Positions 55,131-64,000 of a stretch of DNA of 64,000 nucleotides are shown here, one piece after another (positions within the stretch are counted from its first letter, which is position 1; each line of letters opens with the position of its first letter). The position numbers and the translations under genes are program-made. The stretch lies in assembly GCA_027533395.1 (NCBI GenBank), contig JAPZUF010000002.1, positions 1-64,000 of the forward strand, given 5' to 3'. Source of the DNA: Cyclobacteriaceae bacterium. Its GTDB lineage: Bacteria; Bacteroidota; Bacteroidia; Cytophagales; Cyclobacteriaceae. Under the pieces are notes generated by a model. The model had not been told where the DNA came from, did not search any database, and saw only the letters and a list, made by a program, of their open reading frames with translations.

Positions 55131-58100
55131 TTGGCAAAGAAAAATTCTAATGGTCGCATCGATTTTTCATCTATCGAGCGAATTATTGATTATCCGGATT
55201 TTCTGGATCTTCAACTTCAGTCTTTCAAAGATTTCTTGCAGATAGAAACACCTGCAGAAAAAAGACAAAATGAAGGCCTTTTTAAAGTTTTCGCTGAAAA
55301 CTTCCCCATCAGCGACTCGCGCGAAAATTTCGTGCTCGAGTTCGTAGATTATACCATCGATCCTCCAAAATACTCAGTTGATGAGTGTATTGATCGTGGT
55401 TTAACCTTCTCTGTGCCTTTAAAGGCAAAACTGCGCTTAACTTGTAACGATGAGGATAATGAAGATTTCGAAACCATCGAGCAAGAAGTGTTCTTGGGTA
55501 ACATACCCTATATGACTGAGCGCGGCTCGTTCGTCATCAATGGTGCCGAACGTGTAATCGTATCGCAATTACACCGTTCTCCTGGTGTGTTCTTCGCTAT
55601 GAGCAAGCACACTAACGGAACTAAATTATATTCAGCACGTATCATTCCGTTTAAAGGTTCTTGGATAGAATTTGCCACAGACGTGAATAGCGTGATGTAC
55701 GCTTATATCGACCGTAAGAAAAAATTCCCGGTAACTACTTTGTTACGTGCAATTGGATACGGGTCTGATAAAGACATTCTCGATTTGTTTGGTTTATCTG
55801 AAGAGGTAGAAGCAAACAAAAACACATTAAAGAAATATGTTGGGCGCAAATTAGCTGCAAGGGTTTTAAAAACCTGGACTGAAGATTTCGTTGACGAAGA
55901 TACTGGCGAAGTTGTTTCTATTGATAGAAACGAAGTATTGTTGGAGCGTGACCATATTATTGGAGCTGAAGATGTTGATACAATTCTTGATTCAGGTGTA
56001 AAGTCCATCATTTTACACAGAGATGACATCAACGTTGCAGATTACACCATCATCTTCAATACACTTGCAAAAGATAATTCGAACTCTGAAAAAGAAGCAG
56101 TTGAATATATTTATCGCCAATTAAGAAATACAGAAGCTCCTGACGAACAAACTGCACGTGATATCATCAACAGTTTATTCTTCAGCGAAAAGCGTTACGA
56201 TCTTGGTGAAGTTGGCCGTTATAGAATTAACAAGAAATTAGGTTTAGATCTTAGCTATGACCATAGAGTCTTAACAAAAGATGATATTTTATTAATCGTA
56301 AAATATTTGATTGGTCTTATTAACTCTAAAGCTCTAATTGATGACATCGATCACTTGAGCAACAGACGTGTTAGAACCGTTGGCGAACAGTTGTATACTC
56401 AATTTGGTGTAGGTTTAGCGCGTATGGCGCGCACCATCAAAGAAAGAATGAATGTTCGTGATAACGAAGATTTCAAACCAGTTGACCTAATCAATGCCAG
56501 AACTTTATCTTCAGTTATCAACTCCTTCTTTGGTACAAACCAATTATCTCAGTTCATGGATCAAACTAATCCATTGGCAGAGATTACGCACAAAAGAAGA
56601 ATGTCGGCACTCGGTCCAGGTGGTCTTTCAAGAGAGCGCGCAGGTTTCGAAGTACGAGATGTACATTATACTCACTACGGACGTTTATGTACAATTGAAA
56701 CTCCTGAAGGTCCAAACATTGGTTTGATTTCATCTCTTTGTGTTCATGCTAAAGTGAACAAGATGGGCTTTATCGAAACTCCTTATCGTAAAATCGAGAA
56801 TGGTAAAGCGAAGTCAAAAGATGGCATCATTTACTTAACTGCTGAAGAAGAAGATACGCACTATATCGCTCAGGCAAATGCTAAGTTGAAAGATAATGGT
56901 GAGTTTCTTGATGAAAAAGTAAAAGCCAGATTCGAAGGTGATTTCCCGGTAGTGGAGCCAAAAGAATTACGCTACATGGATATTGCTCCGAACCAAATCG
57001 TTTCGGTGGCTGCATCTTTAATTCCTTTCTTGGAACACGATGATGCTAACCGCGCCCTGATGGGTTCGAACATGCAACGTCAAGCTGTTCCTTTAATGAG
57101 ACCAGAAGCTCCGGTAGTTGGAACAGGTTTAGAAGGAAGAATTGCTTTAGACTCACGTACTCTTATATTATCTGAAGGAACTGGCGTTGTAGATTTTGTA
57201 GATGCTACTAAAATTGTGGTTAAATATGATCGCAACGAAGAGCAAGAGCTTATAAGCTTCGATACAGAATTTAAAACTTACAGCCTGATTAAGTTCCGCA
57301 GAACTAACCAAGATACTTGTATCAACTTAACTCCGTTAGTTAAGAAAGGAGAACAAGTTGTAAAAGGCCAACCTTTATGTCAGGGTTATGCAACAGAAAA
57401 AGGAGAATTAGCGCTAGGTAGAAACTTGCTAGTTGCTTATATGCCTTGGCAAGGGTACAACTTTGAAGATGCGATTGTAATTTCTGAGCGTGTTGTGCGC
57501 GATGATATTTATACTTCCATTCATATTGAAGAATTTGAATTAGAAGTTCGCGACACGAAACGTGGCGAAGAAGAATTAACTTCTGAAATACCGAATGTTA
57601 GTGAAGATGCGGTTAAGCATTTAGATGAAAACGGTATCATTCGCGTTGGTGCAGAAGTAAAAGAAGGAGATATTCTTATTGGTAAAATCACTCCTAAAGG
57701 GGAGACTGATCCAACCCCTGAAGAAAAATTATTACGTGCCATCTTTGGTGATAAAGCTGGGGATGTGAAGGATGCCTCTTTGAAGGCACCGCCATCATTA
57801 AAAGGTGTGGTTATTGAAACCAAGTTGTTCTCAAGACCAAAACGCGATAAAGATTTAAGAACAAAGAATAAGAAAGAACTTGATGCTTTAAAGAATCGCT
57901 ACAGCAAACAGTTAACTGAGTTGCGTAACGATATGATTAAAAAGCTCAGCACTTTACTTAATGGTAAAACCAGCAACGGTGTAAAGCATAAGTTTGGTGA
58001 TGAGTTAATCAGCAAAGGTGTAAAATTCTCAGCTAAAGTTATTGAGAGTAATTTGTTCCCTGATAAAAACATCTACAGAGACGAAAGCAACTACGCAGTA

Positions 58101-59003
58101 CCTGAAGAGGTAAACTTAATTGCTGATGTTTCATTAGAAAACTGGTCAAGCGATGATCATACCAACGAGTTAATCGCTAACCTAACCAAGAACTACTTAC
58201 TTAAGCGTAATACCATTGCTGGTGAATTTAAACGTGAACGCTTTACTTTAGAAGTGGGAGATGAATTACCTACAGGAATCGTACAACTTGCAAAAGTTTA
58301 CATCGCCAAAAAACGCAAATTGAAAGTAGGAGATAAGATGGCGGGTCGTCACGGAAATAAAGGTGTTGTAGCCAGAATCGTTCGTGATGAAGATATGCCG
58401 TTCTTGGAAGATGGGACACCTGTTGATATTTGTTTAAATCCTCTTGGGGTACCAAGCCGTATGAATCTCGGTCAGCTATATGAAGCTGTACTAGCATGGG
58501 CAGGTAAAAAGTTAGGTCGTAAATATGCTACTCCAATTTTCGATGGTGCATCAATGGAGCAAGTGCAAAACGAGCTACAAGAAGCAGGCTTGCCGGCATA
58601 CGGAAGAACTTACCTTTACGATGGCTTAACCGGACAAAAGTTCGATCAGCCTGTAACAGTAGGTGTTGCTTACATGCTGAAATTAGGGCACTTAGTAGAT
58701 GATAAAATGCACGCTCGTTCTATCGGACCTTATTCACTTATTACGCAACAACCTTTGGGAGGTAAAGCGCAATTTGGTGGTCAGCGTTTCGGAGAAATGG
58801 AAGTTTGGGCAATCGAGGCATTTGGTGCTTCGCACATCTTACAGGAAATCCTTACGATTAAGTCAGACGATGTAATCGGACGTGCAAAAGCATACGAATC
58901 CATCGTAAAAGGCGAAAACATGCGCAAGCCAAATATCCCTGAATCATTCAATGTATTGGTTCATGAATTAAGAGGTCTTGCACTTGAAATTACAATGGAT
59001 TAA
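55131..59003 (+). CDS. rpoB: DNA-directed RNA polymerase subunit beta, TTG start
   Basis: The beta subunit forms one pincer of RNA polymerase and the rifampicin pocket. The 1290-residue protein has the family hallmarks: [20 protein letters not shown] at the start, [20 protein letters not shown], the Rif region [40 protein letters not shown], and near the C-terminus [17 protein letters not shown]. The start is a TTG: an in-frame TAA lies at 55116-55118 and no ATG or GTG follows early. It is separated from rplL by a hairpin. Confidence 0.98.
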   Translation: MAKKNSNGRIDFSSIERIIDYPDFLDLQLQSFKDFLQIETPAEKRQNEGLFKVFAENFPISDSRENFVLEFVDYTIDPPKYSVDECIDRGLTFSVPLKAKLRLTCNDEDNEDFETIEQEVFLGNIPYMTERGSFVINGAERVIVSQLHRSPGVFFAMSKHTNGTKLYSARIIPFKGSWIEFATDVNSVMYAYIDRKKKFPVTTLLRAIGYGSDKDILDLFGLSEEVEANKNTLKKYVGRKLAARVLKTWTEDFVDEDTGEVVSIDRNEVLLERDHIIGAEDVDTILDSGVKSIILHRDDINVADYTIIFNTLAKDNSNSEKEAVEYIYRQLRNTEAPDEQTARDIINSLFFSEKRYDLGEVGRYRINKKLGLDLSYDHRVLTKDDILLIVKYLIGLINSKALIDDIDHLSNRRVRTVGEQLYTQFGVGLARMARTIKERMNVRDNEDFKPVDLINARTLSSVINSFFGTNQLSQFMDQTNPLAEITHKRRMSALGPGGLSRERAGFEVRDVHYTHYGRLCTIETPEGPNIGLISSLCVHAKVNKMGFIETPYRKIENGKAKSKDGIIYLTAEEEDTHYIAQANAKLKDNGEFLDEKVKARFEGDFPVVEPKELRYMDIAPNQIVSVAASLIPFLEHDDANRALMGSNMQRQAVPLMRPEAPVVGTGLEGRIALDSRTLILSEGTGVVDFVDATKIVVKYDRNEEQELISFDTEFKTYSLIKFRRTNQDTCINLTPLVKKGEQVVKGQPLCQGYATEKGELALGRNLLVAYMPWQGYNFEDAIVISERVVRDDIYTSIHIEEFELEVRDTKRGEEELTSEIPNVSEDAVKHLDENGIIRVGAEVKEGDILIGKITPKGETDPTPEEKLLRAIFGDKAGDVKDASLKAPPSLKGVVIETKLFSRPKRDKDLRTKNKKELDALKNRYSKQLTELRNDMIKKLSTLLNGKTSNGVKHKFGDELISKGVKFSAKVIESNLFPDKNIYRDESNYAVPEEVNLIADVSLENWSSDDHTNELIANLTKNYLLKRNTIAGEFKRERFTLEVGDELPTGIVQLAKVYIAKKRKLKVGDKMAGRHGNKGVVARIVRDEDMPFLEDGTPVDICLNPLGVPSRMNLGQLYEAVLAWAGKKLGRKYATPIFDGASMEQVQNELQEAGLPAYGRTYLYDGLTGQKFDQPVTVGVAYMLKLGHLVDDKMHARSIGPYSLITQQPLGGKAQFGGQRFGEMEVWAIEAFGASHILQEILTIKSDDVIGRAKAYESIVKGENMRKPNIPESFNVLVHELRGLALEITMD

Positions 59004-59015
59004 TAATCGTTGATC

Positions 59016-59061
59016 GTTGTTAGTTGTTCGTTAACCGAAGAGATTCCGAACAACTAACAAC
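59016..59061. repeat. 15-bp perfect inverted repeat between rpoB and rpoC
   Basis: Arms 59016-59030 and 59047-59061 are exact reverse complements, separated by 16 bases, with further partial copies of the same motif to 59076. There is no T run after the stem, so it is not a standard terminator; processing or pausing is possible. Confidence 0.6.
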
Positions 59062-59114
59062 TAAACACGAACAACGAATTAAAAAAATAGTACTAAAGAC
59101 TAAACAACAAAAAG

Positions 59115-62100
59115 ATGTCTTTCAGAAAAAATAAAAAAATAAACAGTGACTTCTCCAAAATCACCATCAGCTTGGCTTCTCCTGAATCCATTCTCGAGAG
59201 TTCACACGGTGAAGTAACACAACCGGAGACCATTAACTACAGAACTTACAAACCTGAAATGGGTGGTTTGTTCTGCGAAAGAATTTTCGGTCCTGTCAAA
59301 GATTGGGAATGTCATTGTGGTAAGTACAAGCGCATTCGTTACAAAGGCATAATCTGCGACCGTTGCGGTGTAGAAGTTACTGAGAAAAAAGTAAGACGTG
59401 AGCGCATGGGGCACATCGAATTGGTTGTCCCTGTAGCACACATTTGGTATTTCCGTTCATTACCGAACAAGATTGGTTATTTGCTTGGTTTAGCTACTAA
59501 GAAATTAGATCAAATCATATACTATGAACGTTATGTAGTTATTCAACCGGGTATTAAAGAAGAAGACGGAGTTAATCGCCTGGATTTTCTAACAGAGGAG
59601 GAATATCTAGATATCGTTGATAAACTACCACGTGAGAACCAAATGTTAGATGATAACGATCCACGTAAGTTTATCGCCAAAATGGGTGCTGATGCACTAG
59701 AAATGTTGTTATCTAGATTGAAGCTTGATGAACTCTCTTACGAGTTACGCCACCAAGCTGCCACTGATACTTCCCAGCAACGTAAAGCAGAAGCGCTAAA
59801 GCGTTTGAAAGTAGTAGAAGCATTCCGCGATGCAAACACTCGTATTATTAATAAACCCGAGTGGATGGTTATTAGAATGGTGCCTGTAATTCCACCTGAA
59901 TTACGTCCTCTTGTACCTTTGGATGGCGGCCGTTTCGCAACTTCAGATTTAAATGACTTATACAGAAGGGTTATTATTAGAAATAACCGCTTGAAGAGAT
60001 TGATTGATATCAAAGCTCCTGAAGTAATCTTACGTAACGAGAAGCGTATGTTACAAGAAGCTGTGGATTCATTATTCGACAACTCTAGAAAAGTGAACGC
60101 AGTTCGCTCTGATGGAAACCGTGCATTAAAATCTTTGAGCGATATGCTGAAAGGTAAGCAAGGTCGTTTCCGTCAAAATTTGTTAGGTAAACGTGTTGAT
60201 TATTCAGGTCGTTCAGTAATTGTTGTTGGTCCTGAATTGAAATTACACGAGTGCGGTTTACCAAAAGATATGGCTGCTGAATTATTCAAGCCATTTATTA
60301 TTCGCAAGCTTATAGAAAGAGGAATTGTAAAGACTGTAAAATCAGCAAAGAAAATAGTTGATCGTAAGGATCCTGTGGTTTGGGATATTTTGGAAAATGT
60401 GTTGAAAGGACATCCTGTTCTTTTGAACCGTGCTCCAACACTTCACCGCTTAGGTATTCAGGCATTCCAACCTAAATTAATTGAAGGAAAAGCAATTCAG
60501 TTACACCCTCTGGTGTGTACTGCCTTTAACGCTGACTTTGATGGTGACCAGATGGCCGTACACGTGCCTCTCGGACAAGAAGCAATTTTAGAAGCATCTA
60601 TCTTAATGCTTTCTTCTCATAACATTCTTAACCCTGCTAACGGTGCACCTATTACGGTACCATCTCAAGACATGGTGTTAGGTTTGTATTACTTAACAAA
60701 AGGTAGAAAGGGAACTCCTGAAAAACCTGTGTTAGGAGAGAAGATGACTTTCTATTCTACGGAAGAATTGGTAATTGCATATAACGAAGGTAAGTTATCA
60801 AAAAATGCCTTTATTAAAGTGCGCGTAAAAGTACGCGACAAGAAAACAGGCGAGCTTTCTTACAAGGTTATCGAAACTGTGGCCGGTCGTGTTATCTTCA
60901 ACCAATATGTTCCTGAAGAAGTAGGTTTCGTAGATGAACTTTTGTCAAAGAAAAAACTTCAGACTATCATCGCTGATGTGTTTAAACACGCAGGTCTTGC
61001 TAAAACAGCAAAGTTCCTGGATGATATCAAAGAATTAGGTTTCCAGATGGCTTACAAAGGTGGTCTTTCAATGGGCTTGAACGATGTGAAAGTTCCGGCA
61101 GAGAAAGCGCACTTAGTAGTTGAAGCTCAGAAAGAAGTTGATGCCGTATGGAACAACTACATGATGGGTCTGATTACAGACAATGAGCGTTACAATCAGG
61201 TAATCGATATTTGGACACGCGCTAATACCATGTTGACTAACACTTTGATGAATCAATTAGAAAATGATGATCAAGGTTTTAACCCAATCTACATGATGAT
61301 GCACTCCGGTGCTCGTGGTTCACGCGAACAGATTCGTCAGTTAGGTGGTATGCGTGGTCTGATGGCTAAGCCTCAGAAAAACCTAGCGGGATCAGTTGGT
61401 TCAATCATTGAAAACCCAATTCTTTCAAACTTTAAAGAAGGACTAGATGTATTAGAGTACTTTATTTCTACCCACGGTGCTCGTAAAGGTTTGGCAGATA
61501 CGGCTCTTAAAACAGCTGACGCAGGTTACTTAACCAGAAGGTTAGTTGACGTTGCACAAGATTTAGTTATATCAGAAGAAGACTGCGGTACACTAAGAGG
61601 ATTAAAAGTTACTGCTTTAAAAGATAATGAAGATATCGTTGAACCATTGGCAGAGCGTATAGTGGGCCGTGTTTCTGTACACGACATTTATGATCCATTA
61701 ACACAAGAATTAATTCTTGCTGCCAACGGTGAAATTACTGATGATATTGCTAAGAAGATTGATGAAACTAGCATTGAAGAGGTAGAGATTCGCTCTATCC
61801 TAACTTGCGAATCGAGAGTGGGTGGTTGCGCTAAATGCTACGGCCGTAACCTCGCAACCGGTAGAATGGTTCAAGCAGGTGAAGCAGTTGGTGTAATTGC
61901 AGCACAATCAATTGGTGAACCGGGTACACAGTTAACGCTTCGTACTTTCCACGTAGGTGGTACTGCATCTAACATTGCAGTAGATGCAAACGTAAAAGCG
62001 AAATTCCCTGGCAAGATTGAATTCGAAGGTTTGAGAACTATTGATAGCACCGATAACGATGGCAACAAAGTGCAAATCGTTATGGGTCGTACAGGTGAAA

Positions 62101-63422
62101 TCAGAATTGTTGATAAGGAAGGAAGAGTGTTGATAACCAATAACGTTCCTTATGGCGCATTCTTAAAAGTAAAAGAAGGAGATACAGTAGAGAAAGGTCA
62201 GGAACTTTGCTTCTGGGATCCTTACAACGCGGTAATTCTTTCTGAGTTTGATGGTGAAATCGCTTATGAATCCATCATCGAAGGCGTTACTTACAAAGAA
62301 GAATCTGATGAACAGACAGGACACAGAGAAAAAGTAATTACTGATACACGCGATAAAACTAAGAACCCTGCTATCATTGTAAAAGGTAAAAACGAAACCA
62401 AGGGATATAACATTCCTGTGGGCGCTCACTTAGCAGTTGATGAAGGCGATAAAATTAAAGCTGGTCAAGTGTTAGCAAAGATTCCTCGTACAATGGGTAA
62501 GTCTCGCGACATTACTGGTGGTCTTCCTCGAGTAACAGAATTGTTCGAAGCGCGTAACCCTTCTAACCCTGCGGTAGTAAGCGAGATTGATGGTGTAGTA
62601 ACGTATGGAGGCATCAAGCGTGGTAACAGAGAAATCTTTATCGAATCACGTGATGGTGTACAGAAGCGTTATTTAGTACCTCTTTCTAAACACATTCTTG
62701 TTCAGGATAATGACTTTGTAAAAGCAGGTCAGCCATTATCTGATGGTTCTATCACACCTTCTGATATTTTGGCGATAAAGGGTCCTACAGCAGTGCAAGA
62801 ATACTTAGTGAATGAAATTCAGGAAGTATATCGTTTGCAAGGTGTGAAGATCAATGACAAACACATCGAATGTATTGTGAGCCAAATGATGCAAAAAGTT
62901 GAAATCATTGATTCAGGAGACACAAGCTTCTTGCCTGGTGAAATGGTTGATAAACTTAACTTCAGAGAAGAGAATGATTTAATTCTTGATAAGAAAGTGG
63001 TAATGGAGCCAGGAAGTTCGGATAAGTTTAAGCCTGGTCAAATTATTACAGCAAGAGAGTTAAGAGACGAAAATTCTCAATTGAAGCGTAAAGATTTAAA
63101 ACTTGTAGAGGTACGTGATGCGCAAGCTGCAGTGTCTCGTCCAACTTTGCAAGGTATTACGCAGGCGTCATTGAAAACTGAAAGCTGGTTGTCTGCTGCA
63201 TCGTTCCAGGAAACAACTAAAGTATTAAGCGAAGCAGCGATTCGTGGTAAGGCAGATCAATTAAATGGTTTGAAAGAAAACGTAATCGTAGGTCACTTAA
63301 TACCTGCTGGTACAGGTCAGCGTAAATTCAATGATTTAATCGTAACACATAAAGACGAATACGAAGCATTGAGAACAGCTCCTGAAAGAACTTCTCGCAA
63401 AGAGAAAGAGCTACAAGACTAA
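59115..63422 (+). CDS. rpoC: DNA-directed RNA polymerase subunit beta'
   Basis: The beta' subunit carries the catalytic Mg site. The 1435-residue protein has the N-terminal zinc site ([19 protein letters not shown]), the lid/rudder region [20 protein letters not shown], the catalytic [15 protein letters not shown], the bridge helix/trigger loop area with [20 protein letters not shown], the second zinc site [16 protein letters not shown], and [19 protein letters not shown]. It is 111 bases after rpoB and ends at a strong terminator. Confidence 0.98.
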   Translation: MSFRKNKKINSDFSKITISLASPESILESSHGEVTQPETINYRTYKPEMGGLFCERIFGPVKDWECHCGKYKRIRYKGIICDRCGVEVTEKKVRRERMGHIELVVPVAHIWYFRSLPNKIGYLLGLATKKLDQIIYYERYVVIQPGIKEEDGVNRLDFLTEEEYLDIVDKLPRENQMLDDNDPRKFIAKMGADALEMLLSRLKLDELSYELRHQAATDTSQQRKAEALKRLKVVEAFRDANTRIINKPEWMVIRMVPVIPPELRPLVPLDGGRFATSDLNDLYRRVIIRNNRLKRLIDIKAPEVILRNEKRMLQEAVDSLFDNSRKVNAVRSDGNRALKSLSDMLKGKQGRFRQNLLGKRVDYSGRSVIVVGPELKLHECGLPKDMAAELFKPFIIRKLIERGIVKTVKSAKKIVDRKDPVVWDILENVLKGHPVLLNRAPTLHRLGIQAFQPKLIEGKAIQLHPLVCTAFNADFDGDQMAVHVPLGQEAILEASILMLSSHNILNPANGAPITVPSQDMVLGLYYLTKGRKGTPEKPVLGEKMTFYSTEELVIAYNEGKLSKNAFIKVRVKVRDKKTGELSYKVIETVAGRVIFNQYVPEEVGFVDELLSKKKLQTIIADVFKHAGLAKTAKFLDDIKELGFQMAYKGGLSMGLNDVKVPAEKAHLVVEAQKEVDAVWNNYMMGLITDNERYNQVIDIWTRANTMLTNTLMNQLENDDQGFNPIYMMMHSGARGSREQIRQLGGMRGLMAKPQKNLAGSVGSIIENPILSNFKEGLDVLEYFISTHGARKGLADTALKTADAGYLTRRLVDVAQDLVISEEDCGTLRGLKVTALKDNEDIVEPLAERIVGRVSVHDIYDPLTQELILAANGEITDDIAKKIDETSIEEVEIRSILTCESRVGGCAKCYGRNLATGRMVQAGEAVGVIAAQSIGEPGTQLTLRTFHVGGTASNIAVDANVKAKFPGKIEFEGLRTIDSTDNDGNKVQIVMGRTGEIRIVDKEGRVLITNNVPYGAFLKVKEGDTVEKGQELCFWDPYNAVILSEFDGEIAYESIIEGVTYKEESDEQTGHREKVITDTRDKTKNPAIIVKGKNETKGYNIPVGAHLAVDEGDKIKAGQVLAKIPRTMGKSRDITGGLPRVTELFEARNPSNPAVVSEIDGVVTYGGIKRGNREIFIESRDGVQKRYLVPLSKHILVQDNDFVKAGQPLSDGSITPSDILAIKGPTAVQEYLVNEIQEVYRLQGVKINDKHIECIVSQMMQKVEIIDSGDTSFLPGEMVDKLNFREENDLILDKKVVMEPGSSDKFKPGQIITARELRDENSQLKRKDLKLVEVRDAQAAVSRPTLQGITQASLKTESWLSAASFQETTKVLSEAAIRGKADQLNGLKENVIVGHLIPAGTGQRKFNDLIVTHKDEYEALRTAPERTSRKEKELQD

Positions 63423-63440
63423 TTTATAAATGAATAATTA

Positions 63441-63480
63441 TGAAAAGTGCTGATGAATAAATTCGTCAGCACTTTTCATT
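63441..63480 (+). terminator. Terminator after rpoC
   Basis: An 18-bp stem (63441-63458 with 63461-63478) with one wobble pair and a two-base gap is followed by TT. It closes the rplL-rpoBC operon. Confidence 0.85.
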
Positions 63481-63576
63481 TAAGGCCTCACCCTGACACT
63501 TTACAAAGGAGAAGGAGTGATTGTTTAAATTATAAACAATTTTGAATTTTGAGTTTAATAATTTTGAATAAAATTT

Positions 63577-63906
63577 ATGTCAGACGAAAAAAATAAACCG
63601 AATCCTAACCAACAACAAATCAATATTGAATTGACTGAAGAAGTTGCAGAAGGAATTTATTCAAATCTAGCTATGATAGCACATTCTAATTCTGAATTTG
63701 TTATCGATTTTATTCGCTTGATGCCGGGTGTGCCAAAGGCAAAAGTGAAATCAAGAATTGTGATTACACCAGAGCACGCTATACGCTTATTGGCTGCTTT
63801 ACGCGATAACATTGATAAGTACGAAGACTCATTCGGGCCGATTAAGCAAACACAAGATGCACCTAAATTCCCAATCAATTTTGGTGGAACAATGGGGCAA
63901 GCGTAA
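63577..63906 (+). CDS. DUF3467 family protein
   Basis: The 109-residue protein has a polar Asn/Gln-rich N-terminus and then the conserved domain: INIELTEEVAEGIYSNLAMI, HSNSEFVIDFIRLMPGVPKA, VKSRIVITPEHAIRLLAALRD. The family is small, soluble and of unknown function in bacteria and archaea. It follows rpoC in many Bacteroidota and here has its own terminator. Confidence 0.88.
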   Translation: MSDEKNKPNPNQQQINIELTEEVAEGIYSNLAMIAHSNSEFVIDFIRLMPGVPKAKVKSRIVITPEHAIRLLAALRDNIDKYEDSFGPIKQTQDAPKFPINFGGTMGQA

Positions 63907-63925
63907 TTTTTAACTATCCTCATTT

Positions 63926-63957
63926 AAAGTCCGCGATTTATATCTTGGACTTTTTTT
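63926..63957 (+). terminator. Terminator after the DUF3467 gene
   Basis: Arms AAAGTCC (63926-63932) and GGACTTT (63947-63953) are followed by a T run. Confidence 0.8.
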
Positions 63958-64000
63958 ATAGGATGAGTGTTAAACTTAACATCTTGTTATTTTTTTCAAT

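Overview
This window is a stretch of chromosomal backbone from a member of the Bacteroidota. The evidence is the consensus of its promoters (TAnnTTTG -7 boxes, in two cases with a TTTG -33 box), the near absence of Shine-Dalgarno motifs, a lipoprotein with an SDDDE export signal after its lipobox cysteine, an alpha-type ribosomal operon ending rpsM-rpsK-rpsD-rpoA-rplQ, and gene sets typical of the phylum (mreBCD-mrdA-rodA, tuf-trnW-secE-nusG, YfiR/DUF4154 proteins, a MuiA-like DUF4139 protein, recF with a DUF721 gene). I cannot place it reliably below phylum. There is no prophage, rRNA operon, CRISPR array or intact insertion sequence.

Layout. 1-3.1 kb: 3' end of the ribosomal protein cluster, closed by a strong terminator. 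3.2-12 kb: carA, eno, an FtsB/DivIC-like division gene, a small predicted outer-membrane protein, an Ldh_2 dehydrogenase, a DUF4139 protein, a Ppx/GppA phosphatase and a propionyl-CoA-type carboxyltransferase. 12-16.4 kb: an M42 peptidase, two tandem YfiR-like periplasmic proteins followed by a cytoplasmic PAS histidine kinase, and a metal-receptor (BtuF-like) protein. 16.4-22.1 kb: aroA, aroB, proline dehydrogenase and lysS. 22.1-22.8 kb: a PIN toxin/antitoxin pair with a visible operator. 22.8-27.3 kb: an LptD/OstA-like protein diverging from an amidase and an MCE (MlaD) protein. 27.3-35.4 kb: a second carboxyltransferase, a SirB1-like protein, a redoxin plus a phosphopantetheinyl transferase, a WD40 protein, a DivIVA-domain protein with folB, a DUF2064 protein, and a six-TM GAF protein ending in a phosphoacceptor-like helix pair with no ATPase.

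35.4-36.2 kb is an 815-base AT-rich gap with no convincing gene. 36.2-43.3 kb holds purH and the rod-shape/elongasome cluster mreB-mreC-mreD-mrdA-rodA. 43.5-47.6 kb holds icd, a small lipoprotein, ribH, a TPR membrane protein and pdhA. 47.6-48.2 kb is a gene-free region with a 38-bp perfect palindrome inside a REP-like element, AT-rich repeats and a 21-bp tandem repeat. 48.2-49.6 kb is recF with a DUF721 gene.

49.7-63.4 kb is the translation/transcription block: tRNA-Tyr, tRNA-Gly, a truncated tRNA-Thr, an intact tRNA-Thr, tuf, tRNA-Trp, secE, nusG, rplK, rplA, rplJ, rplL, then a hairpin attenuator, rpoB (with a forced TTG start) and rpoC. A DUF3467 gene closes the window.

Most of the window is housekeeping. 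The least ordinary items are the YfiR pair with its kinase, the ATPase-less GAF receptor, the toxin-antitoxin operator with an almost leaderless promoter, the broken tRNA-Thr copy, and the REP-like palindrome. I saw no multi-gene system that is clearly new.
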